A DNA stretch of 7,462 nucleotides, from positions 58,338-65,799 of the forward strand of contig DAVH01000049.1 of the NCBI GenBank assembly GCA_002508545.1, in the 5' to 3' direction. A program made the translations under genes and the position numbers. Origin of the DNA: Methanomassiliicoccus sp. UBA6. GTDB taxonomy: Archaea > Thermoplasmatota > Thermoplasmata > Methanomassiliicoccales > Methanomassiliicoccaceae. Under the pieces are notes generated by a model. The model made no database searches. It saw nothing but the letters and a program-made list of their open reading frames with translations, and was not told the DNA's origin. Positions 1 to 4,683 of this stretch are shown in pieces; the first letter of the stretch is position 1, and the number at the start of each line of letters is the position of its first letter.

Positions 1-815
1 CGGCCGTAGACGTCGGTCATCCGGCCGGCCACCGTCATCATCACCAGGTTGCACACCGCGCTGATGGTGAGGACCACTCCCAGCACTCCCTCGTCGATCC
101 CCAGGTCGTACCGGGCGTACAGCGGCACTATCGTGTTCAGGATGCCCTGGCGGTTGATGAAGATGGCGAACGTGGCCAGGTTGATGGCCAGCAGGTCGAA
201 CCTGGTCAGGAGGCGGGCCAGCTGGCGCAGGGATATCCTCTCTACGCTCCCCGGCTCCGGCCTCACGTCCTTGATCATCGCCAGCACGAGGAAGAAGGAC
301 GCCGCCGCGCAGATGCCGTAAACGAGGAAGGGAGCGCTGAGGCCGAAGTGCACCGAGACGAAGCCGCCCACCGCCGGCCCGAACGACGTGCCCAGGAGGA
401 ACATCGAGAGGTAGAACGAGAGATGCGCTCCCCGGGAGGCGGGAGGGGCCAGCTGGCTCACCGCGGTGATCGAGGTGGTGGTGTACAGCGCCGAGCCGAC
501 GCCCTCGAAGATCCGGGCGGCCAGGAGCATGGGGTAGTTGACGGCGATGCCCGCCAGCAGGGACGAGACGGCGATGGTGGCAAGGCCGAGGAGCATGAAC
601 CTCCTCATGCCGTACCGGGCGCTGAACAGCCCTGCCGGGATGTCCAGCAATACCCTCGCGACCGCGAAGGCGGAGATCAGCAGGCCGACCAGGGCCATCG
701 ACACCCCGAAGCTGAGCCCGTAGGCCGGGAGCACCGGGGAGATGATGGAGACGCCCATCATCACGAAGAAGGCAACTATCGACAGTATCAGCGTCGATCT
801 GAACTCGGGGCGCAG
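1..815 (-). CDS. MFS transporter, DHA-type multidrug/solute antiporter family (partial, C-terminus beyond window)
   Basis: Reading the minus strand leftward gives 271 codons of a typical major facilitator permease, cut by the window edge. Visible family marks, counted from a CTG at 815: TM1 about residues 9-31 ending in SPVLPAY; motif A region GLFSARYGMRR (62-72); motif B RIFEGVGSA (101-109); motif C of proton antiporters, GTSFGPAVGG (142-151); a central loop about 182-200; and a second motif-A copy GRMTDVYG (264-271) at the edge. It should sit in the cytoplasmic membrane and export a small molecule by proton antiport; the substrate cannot be told. The first motif-A copy has Ala66 where Asp is usual. 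No ATG, GTG or TTG lies between the in-frame stop (825-827) and TM1. CTG at 815 is proposed because GAGGTG (821-826) precedes it by five bases; the fallback is ATG at 761, which would cut into TM1. It begins 19 bases after the upstream gene's stop, suggesting one operon. Confidence 0.88.
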   Translation of the reverse strand, partial: MRPEFRSTLILSIVAFFVMMGVSIISPVLPAYGLSFGVSMALVGLLISAFAVARVLLDIPAGLFSARYGMRRFMLLGLATIAVSSLLAGIAVNYPMLLAARIFEGVGSALYTTTSITAVSQLAPPASRGAHLSFYLSMFLLGTSFGPAVGGFVSVHFGLSAPFLVYGICAAASFFLVLAMIKDVRPEPGSVERISLRQLARLLTRFDLLAINLATFAIFINRQGILNTIVPLYARYDLGIDEGVLGVVLTISAVCNLVMMTVAGRMTDVYG

Positions 816-818
816 AGG

Positions 819-829
819 CCCACCTCACC
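819..829 (-). promoter_or_regulatory. Ribosome binding site that decides the MFS start
   Basis: On the minus strand GGTGAGGTGGG lies between the stop of the 192-residue gene and the CTG at 815. It matches the archaeal Shine-Dalgarno core (AGGAGGTGATC) well and is spaced about five bases from the CTG. No comparable site precedes the ATG codons at 761 and 758. This supports translation beginning before TM1, at a non-standard codon. Confidence 0.55.
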
Positions 830-834
830 GAAGT

Positions 835-1413
835 TCAGAGGCCGTACTTCTCAGCCATCTCTTCAAGGGCGTCGTTGGGGGTCTTTCCCTCGAGATCATC
901 ACGGGGGGTCGACCACCACTCCTCCTCGAACTTGCTCAGAGCGGCGACCAGCTTCTCCTCGGTGGCGAAGTTCTCCCCTTCCTTCTGCTTGAAGTCCTCG
1001 CGGAAGGTCTTCAGCAGGTCCACGCCGTACTTGTTGTTGACGATGGTGACGGTGATGTAGTCGTCCAGGTTGCGGGCGTAGGCCAGCGCCATGTCCTCCG
1101 GGACGACGTCCATGGTCATGTCCAGCAGGGCGTTGGTCAGGGTGAGGAACAGCATCTCCTCCCTGGAGTCCTCGGGCACCGACTTGTCGTTGATGACCTC
1201 CATCAGGCTGGGGAACCAAACATCGCGCAGAGCGTACGTCCGGTTCTGGTTCTTGCCGAAGATGACTCCCTCGGCCAGGGTGTCCAGGTCCTCCACCAGC
1301 TCCTCGGTCGAGGGTAAATCCTCTTCTGCCTTCTTGGTCGGCTTGGCCTTGGGCTTCTCTGCCCTGGCAGGCACCTTCCTGGTCGGTTTGGACTTATCTG
1401 TGTTGGACTTCAA
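835..1413 (-). CDS. Hypothetical protein with lysine-rich N-terminal tail (192 aa)
   Basis: I do not recognise this protein. Residues 1-29 are rich in Lys, Arg, Pro and Ala (nine lysines) and probably disordered, resembling a nucleic-acid-binding or linker tail. Residues 35-192 look like a mostly helical, acidic globular domain (SREEMLFLTLTNALLDMTMD, DLLKTFREDFKQKEGE). The C-terminus carries WWSTPRDDLEGKTP (166-179), a Trp/Pro/Gly pattern like the WLxTPxxxLxGxTP turns seen in several unrelated families, including MbcA/Xre-type antitoxin C-termini and some SEC-C neighbours; this is only a resemblance. No signal peptide or membrane segment is seen, so it should be cytoplasmic. The start is a TTG; the frame is closed upstream by TGA at 1447-1449 and no ATG lies between. 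GTG at 1374 is an alternative that would remove half of the tail. The MFS gene follows after 19 bases and is probably co-transcribed. Confidence 0.8.
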   Translation of the reverse strand: MKSNTDKSKPTRKVPARAEKPKAKPTKKAEEDLPSTEELVEDLDTLAEGVIFGKNQNRTYALRDVWFPSLMEVINDKSVPEDSREEMLFLTLTNALLDMTMDVVPEDMALAYARNLDDYITVTIVNNKYGVDLLKTFREDFKQKEGENFATEEKLVAALSKFEEEWWSTPRDDLEGKTPNDALEEMAEKYGL

Positions 1414-1513
1414 GTGGGATCCATCCTGTGCCGAAGCATTGCACGATCATCCAGCGAGGCACGGCAGCGAGCCATGCTCCTGGGGAGCGGCATCTCGAAT
1501 AAAGGACATGCCC

Positions 1514-1530
1514 ATATATATTTCCTTTTT
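1514..1530 (-). promoter_or_regulatory. Putative archaeal promoter (BRE/TATA) for the 192-aa gene
   Basis: The minus strand reads AAAAAGG followed by AAATATATAT, an A/G-rich BRE-like element next to a good TATA box. Transcription would begin near 1490, giving a leader of about 75 bases before the TTG at 1413. It sits in the 132-base gap after the aminotransferase, so the 192-aa and MFS genes may have their own promoter rather than depend on read-through. Inferred from sequence only. Confidence 0.5.
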
Positions 1531-1545
1531 ACACCCAGGCCGGCC

Positions 1546-2664
1546 TCAGAGCGATTCGACGACCTTCTTTACGATCGCCAGCCCGTTCGCGATGTTCCCC
1601 TCCGAGGCGGCGTAGGAGAACCTCAGGTGGTTCTCCCCCCTCTCGCCGAAGGCCGTGCCGGGAGCGCAGATGACCCCGTTGGCCACCAGCTTGCGGGCGA
1701 GGTCGCGGGAGGATATCTTCTGGGAGTACGACGGGAACGCGTAGAACGCGCCCTCGGGCATGTGGCAGTGGAAGCCCTTGATGTCGTTGAGGCCGTCGAC
1801 CATCGCCTTCCTCCTCTTATCGAAGATCGGGACCACCTTCTTGATGAACTCCTCCTGCACCTGGAACACCTTGGCCAGCGCGAACTGCGGCGGGGTGGGG
1901 GGGCAGGCGACGAGGTGGTACTGCATGTTGGAGATGTAGTTGACAAGGTCGAGGGGGGCGGTGAGGTACCCGATGCGCCAGCCGGTGACCGCGAACGACT
2001 TCGAGAAGGAGTTGAGCACCACCGCCCGCTCGATGATCTCGTTGAACGAGTAGTGCTCGCCGCTGTAGATGTAGTCCTCGTACACCTCGTCGGATATGAC
2101 CCACAGGTCGTGGTCCTGGGCGATGTCCTTCAGCGCCTGGAAGCTCTCCCTGGTGAGCACAGCACCGGTGGGGTTGGAGGGGGAGTTGACCACCAGGCCC
2201 TTGGTATGTGAGGTGATGCGCTCCTTAATGGCCTCAATGTCCGGCTGGAAGCGCTCATCGAGAGGATAGGGCACCGGCACCGCGTCCGAGAGTATGCTGT
2301 CCGGCTCATAGAGCACGAAGCCCGGTTCGGGGATCAGCACCTCGTCCCCGTCCTCGAAGAGCGTCTGGAAGGCGGCCATGGTCCCCTGGGTGCCGGAGGC
2401 GGTGATGATCACGTTGTCGAGGGTGATATCGGGACGGTACTTCTGGACCTTGCCGGCGACCAGCCTGCGCAGCGGGTCGATGCCCTTGGTCGGACCGTAG
2501 CGGTTGCGGTCCTGGTCGAGGGCCTCCTTGTAGGCATCCCTGGCCTCCTTGGGGGGCTCGAAGTCCAGTTCTCCCAGCCCCAGGTTGATGGCGTCCACGG
2601 TGGCCATCTCGAATATCTCCCTAATGCCCGAGGGCTTGATCGACAGAACTCGCTTCGAGACCAT
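1546..2664 (-). CDS. PLP-dependent class I/II aminotransferase (aspartate/aromatic aminotransferase-like, 372 aa)
   Basis: Fold-type I aminotransferase that should move an amino group between an amino acid and a 2-oxo acid in the cytoplasm. The diagnostic residues are present: GTQG near 91-94 (phosphate-binding turn), SNPTG (163-167) with Asn164, SDEVYEDY (191-198) with Asp192 that pairs with the pyridine nitrogen, and NSFSKSFAVTGWRIGY (218-233) with Lys222 as the PLP Schiff-base lysine and Arg230 for the phosphate. LRFSYA (347-352) has Arg348, which binds the substrate carboxylate. Length fits the archaeal subgroup-I-gamma enzymes (about 370-390 aa), so the gene looks complete. Substrate is not resolved: aspartate, alanine and aromatic acids are all possible. 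The ATG at 2664 has no ribosome binding site (only CGCCCCC before it), and a TATA-like element lies about 26 bases upstream, so the mRNA is probably leaderless. It diverges from the SLC13 permease gene. Confidence 0.95.
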   Translation of the reverse strand: MVSKRVLSIKPSGIREIFEMATVDAINLGLGELDFEPPKEARDAYKEALDQDRNRYGPTKGIDPLRRLVAGKVQKYRPDITLDNVIITASGTQGTMAAFQTLFEDGDEVLIPEPGFVLYEPDSILSDAVPVPYPLDERFQPDIEAIKERITSHTKGLVVNSPSNPTGAVLTRESFQALKDIAQDHDLWVISDEVYEDYIYSGEHYSFNEIIERAVVLNSFSKSFAVTGWRIGYLTAPLDLVNYISNMQYHLVACPPTPPQFALAKVFQVQEEFIKKVVPIFDKRRKAMVDGLNDIKGFHCHMPEGAFYAFPSYSQKISSRDLARKLVANGVICAPGTAFGERGENHLRFSYAASEGNIANGLAIVKKVVESL

Positions 2665-2680
2665 GGGGGCGTAGGAACAG

Positions 2681-2701
2681 TTATCGATTTATTAGCCTTT
2701 T
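2681..2701. promoter_or_regulatory. Shared AT-rich promoter core between divergent genes
   Basis: An AT-rich core, GATTTATTAG (2686-2695), is the only TATA-like element in the 92 bases between the aminotransferase and the permease. On the minus strand it reads GAAAAGG then CTAATAAATC, a BRE-TATA arrangement whose centre is about 26 bases before the aminotransferase ATG, which fits leaderless initiation. On the plus strand TTTATTAG would start transcription near 2715, leaving a leader of about 40 bases for the permease. Whether one element serves both directions is inference. Confidence 0.5.
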
Positions 2702-2756
2702 CATCCAGCCATCATCGCAACAGCTAAGTTTCCGCCGGCCATGTACCCGGGGAAGG

Positions 2757-4217
2757 ATGGCGGCCGAGACAGCGAGCACCGACGAGAGGATCAAGGCCTG
2801 CACCGAGTCCTATCTCTGCCTGGACCGGCTGCCCCGACCAGTGATCTCGCTCATCACCATCGTCCTTCCGTTCGTGGCCATGGCCGCGGTGGCCCTGGCC
2901 CCCCTGGACCTGGAGAGCGACATCAAGTACACCCTGGCGGTGTTCGTGTGCATCGCCATGCTGTGGACCTTCGGGGCGCTGCCGCTGGCGGTGACGGCGC
3001 TGCTGGTCCCCGTCCTCCTGGTGTTCTTCGGCATCTTCACTCCCGTGGGAGCGCTCGCGCCGTTCGCCGACCCGGTGGTCTTCCTGCTCATCGGCGGCCT
3101 CATCATCGCCGAGGCGTTCCGGGTCAACGGCTTGGACAAGCGCATCGCGTACCGCCTGGTGAACATGGCCAGGGGCGACATCTGGATGACGTTCATCGCC
3201 CTCATGGCCATCTCCGCCGTGCTGGCCATGTGGATCTCCAACACCGCGACGGTGGCGCTGCTGCTGCCGGTGGTGCTCAACATCGCCAGCCGGGCCAACG
3301 GCGACGGTCGCAAGGTGGCCACCCTTTACCTTCTCGGCATATGCATGGCCACCGCCTTCGGGAGCATGAGCACGATCATCGGCTCGCCGGTGAACGCCAT
3401 CGCCTTCGGGCTGCTCAACAAGGTCGTCCCCTGGACCTTCCTGGACTGGATCGTGGTGGGGGGAGCGGTCAGCCTCAGCCTGCTGGCCCTCGTCTACCTC
3501 GTGCTTCCGAGGGTGATCCCGCCTACCTCGGACGGCATCGACCTGGCGCCCATCACCAAGGAGCTGAGCGAGATGGGGCCGGTGAAGAAGAAGGAGGCCA
3601 TCACCCTGGCCATCTTCCTGCCAACGGTCGGGCTGTGGATAGGCGGGGGATGGACCACCCAGGTCCTCGGCCTGACCCCGGGGTTCCTCAGCGCCGCCGT
3701 CGTGTCGCTCATCGCCGCCTTCCTCCTGTTCGCCACGAGGGCCATCGACTGGAGCGATGCCCGCCGCATCTCCTGGGAGGTCTTCCTCATCATCGGAGCG
3801 GGGCTGTCCATCGGCCACGCTCTGGAGGCGACAGGAACGGCGGCCTGGTTCGCCGGCGTGCTGACCGACCTGACCGGAGGGCAGGCGCTCCTGGTCATGA
3901 TGCTCCTGATCGGGTTCCTCACCGTCACCGTGGGAACGATGCTGAGCAACAGCGCCACGGTTTCCATCATGGTCCCCATCGTAATCAGCATGTCCTCCAC
4001 CGTGGGAATCGACCCCAGGTTCCTGGTGCTGGTGGTGGCCTTCTGCGCGTCCATCTCCTTCATCACCCCGGTGGGGACGCCCCCGGTGACGCTGGCCTAC
4101 TCCACCGGGTTCTTCACCCGCCGGGACCTGGCCCGGGCGGGCTTCATCATCACCGTGCCGGCGGTCATCCTGGTGGTGTTGATCGTCTACGCCCTTGTCA
4201 CGCTGGGATGGACCTGA
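2757..4217 (+). CDS. SLC13/DASS family anion:cation symporter (dicarboxylate/sulfate-type permease, 486 aa)
   Basis: Integral membrane permease of the divalent anion:sodium symporter family (relatives: INDY, SLC13 transporters), expected to import a dicarboxylate, citrate, sulfate or similar anion. Both signature half-sites are visible: SNTATVALLLPV (161-172) in the first repeat and SNSATVSIMVPI (397-408) in the second, with GSPVN (209-213) and TPVGTPP (437-443) as the partner Pro/Gly hairpin motifs. The second site reads SNS where many members have SNT. About 11-12 hydrophobic segments span residues 28-486, with a charged cytoplasmic loop around 255-280 between the two halves. Length is normal (family about 460-600 aa). 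ATG at 2757 is the first possible start: no ATG, GTG or TTG precedes it in frame back past the promoter. Its purine run GGGGAAGG abuts the ATG, an unusually short spacing for a ribosome binding site. Substrate cannot be told from context. Confidence 0.93.
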   Translation: MAAETASTDERIKACTESYLCLDRLPRPVISLITIVLPFVAMAAVALAPLDLESDIKYTLAVFVCIAMLWTFGALPLAVTALLVPVLLVFFGIFTPVGALAPFADPVVFLLIGGLIIAEAFRVNGLDKRIAYRLVNMARGDIWMTFIALMAISAVLAMWISNTATVALLLPVVLNIASRANGDGRKVATLYLLGICMATAFGSMSTIIGSPVNAIAFGLLNKVVPWTFLDWIVVGGAVSLSLLALVYLVLPRVIPPTSDGIDLAPITKELSEMGPVKKKEAITLAIFLPTVGLWIGGGWTTQVLGLTPGFLSAAVVSLIAAFLLFATRAIDWSDARRISWEVFLIIGAGLSIGHALEATGTAAWFAGVLTDLTGGQALLVMMLLIGFLTVTVGTMLSNSATVSIMVPIVISMSSTVGIDPRFLVLVVAFCASISFITPVGTPPVTLAYSTGFFTRRDLARAGFIITVPAVILVVLIVYALVTLGWT

Positions 4218-4270
4218 ACGATGCTAGCAGGCGGCAGGACGATGTGCCCTGAGCCGCTGAACCAACTGGT

Positions 4271-4290
4271 TAAATGAAAAAAGAGGAAGA
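4271..4290 (-). terminator. Possible T-run terminator of the 49-aa gene
   Basis: About 25-45 bases past the stop of the minus-strand mini-protein gene, the minus strand reads CTCTTCCTCTTTTTCATTTAA, a pyrimidine tract with a run of five T. Archaeal RNA polymerase can stop at such tracts without a hairpin. It lies between the two convergent genes. No equivalent T-run follows the SLC13 gene on the plus strand. Confidence 0.4.
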
Positions 4291-4313
4291 GATTGATCGG
4301 AGGGCCTAGGAGC

Positions 4314-4463
4314 TTACTTCTTCATCTTTCCCTTGACCTTGCCACCGAGCTCGCCGAGATCCTTCTTCATCTCGCCGCCGGCTTCCTTCAGCTCGGCACC
4401 CATCTTCTTCGCTCCTTCCTTCAGGTCGTCGTCGAACTTGAACCTGCCCTTTTTCTCGGCCAT
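4314..4463 (-). CDS. Small charged helical protein with 11-residue repeats (49 aa)
   Basis: An unrecognised mini-protein, very rich in Lys, Glu and Gly and without Cys, Trp or Pro. After a short head (MAEKKGRFKFDDD) residues 14-46 fall into three 11-residue units: LKEGAKKMGAE, LKEAGGEMKKD and LGELGGKVKGK, with hydrophobic or small residues at positions 1, 4, 5 and 8 of each. Such hendecads form right-handed amphipathic helices in LEA group 3, alpha-synuclein-like and apolipoprotein-like proteins, which are often unfolded until they meet a membrane or partner; CsbD-type stress proteins have similar composition. Function is unknown; a stress or membrane-surface role is only a guess. The ATG at 4463 is chosen because AAGGTGGAT (4466-4474) precedes it at proper spacing and a TATA box lies about 40 bases up. 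The open frame continues far upstream, but that part is antisense to the surface-protein gene and its leader. The gene is convergent with SLC13. Confidence 0.82.
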   Translation of the reverse strand: MAEKKGRFKFDDDLKEGAKKMGAELKEAGGEMKKDLGELGGKVKGKMKK

Positions 4464-4496
4464 GTATCCACCTTGGTAGACTATGGTATTTTCTCG

Positions 4497-4515
4497 TTTA
4501 TAATAATTTTCACAT
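4497..4515 (-). promoter_or_regulatory. Promoter (BRE/TATA) of the 49-aa gene
   Basis: The minus strand reads GTGAAAATTATTATAAACG: a GAAAA BRE-like stretch followed by a strong TATA box. Initiation about 25 bases on would be near 4477, leaving a leader of some 15 bases that contains the ribosome binding site at 4466-4474. On the plus strand TTTATAAT (4497-4504) is also TATA-like and could fire rightward near 4526, but its upstream flank lacks a purine-rich BRE. Confidence 0.6.
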
Positions 4516-4550
4516 TTATTAATGGGGCACCGTCGACAGCGGTCGAGCTG

Positions 4551-4618
4551 CATCGAGGGCCGCCATCGAGATGAGCGATGGCGGGGAAAAGCACTCTCTA
4601 GAGAACCCGCCATCGTTC
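4551..4618. repeat. Three-copy 9-mer repeat with alternative hairpins in a divergent intergenic region
   Basis: CCGCCATCG occurs at 4560-4568 and 4607-4615, and its inverse CGATGGCGG at 4576-4584. The middle copy can pair with the left copy (9 bp, 7-base loop) or the right copy (13 bp with one G-U over 4573-4585/4606-4618, 20-base loop), so the two hairpins exclude each other. The loop of the larger one contains the 10-bp palindrome TCTCTAGAGA (4595-4604). A further direct repeat CATCGAG lies at 4551-4557 and 4564-4570. Copy starts are 16 and 31 bases apart, close to 1.5 and 3 helical turns, so protein operator sites are as possible as an RNA switch. A pyrimidine-rich run TTCTTTCCTGTTC follows the right arm. 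The rest of 4464-4683 holds the two promoters and no gene that I can see. Confidence 0.6.
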
Positions 4619-4643
4619 TTTCCTGTTCGCATACCATCGGTAC

Positions 4644-4660
4644 GAAAGGTTTTTCATACA
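4644..4660 (+). promoter_or_regulatory. Putative promoter of the surface-protein gene
   Basis: CGAAAGG followed by TTTTTCATA resembles a BRE next to a weak TATA box, with its centre about 30 bases before the ATG at 4684. No ribosome binding site lies between it and the ATG (the bases are TTCAATCACCTTG), so the mRNA would be leaderless or nearly so. If this promoter is used, the repeat at 4551-4618 is upstream DNA and not part of the transcript. Confidence 0.45.
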
Positions 4661-4683
4661 CGATTGTTAATTCAATCACCTTG

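Noticed and set aside
1447..1509. 20-codon minus-strand ORF in the leader of the 192-aa gene, in the same frame and ending in TGA
   Set aside because: The predicted transcription start (about 1490) lies inside it and it has no ribosome binding site, so it is unlikely to be translated; read-through or selenocysteine use has no support.
1414..2211. Long plus-strand open frame opposite the aminotransferase
   Set aside because: It is a GC-rich shadow of a gene with complete catalytic motifs on the minus strand; its own translation is low-complexity with no recognisable domain.
2724..3818. 364-codon minus-strand frame opposite the SLC13 gene
   Set aside because: Composition (Gln, His, Gly, Asp repeats) is that of an antisense frame in high-GC DNA.
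2741..4252. 503-codon plus-strand frame overlapping the SLC13 gene
   Set aside because: Translation is Gly/Arg/His/Pro-rich and has no family features, whereas the frame starting at 2757 gives a clean multi-pass transporter.
4218..4313. Possible small gene or tRNA between the convergent SLC13 and 49-aa genes
   Set aside because: No cloverleaf or supported frame; only a short T-run on the minus strand that fits a terminator.
4551..4618. CRISPR array or IS terminal repeats
   Set aside because: Only three 9-base copies with unequal spacing and one inverted; no transposase, no target-site duplication and no cas gene in the window.
4522..4683. Upstream extension of the surface protein to an ATG at 4522
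   Set aside because: It would put 54 polar residues before a good signal peptide and run through the inverted repeats; the ATG at 4684 fits secretion.
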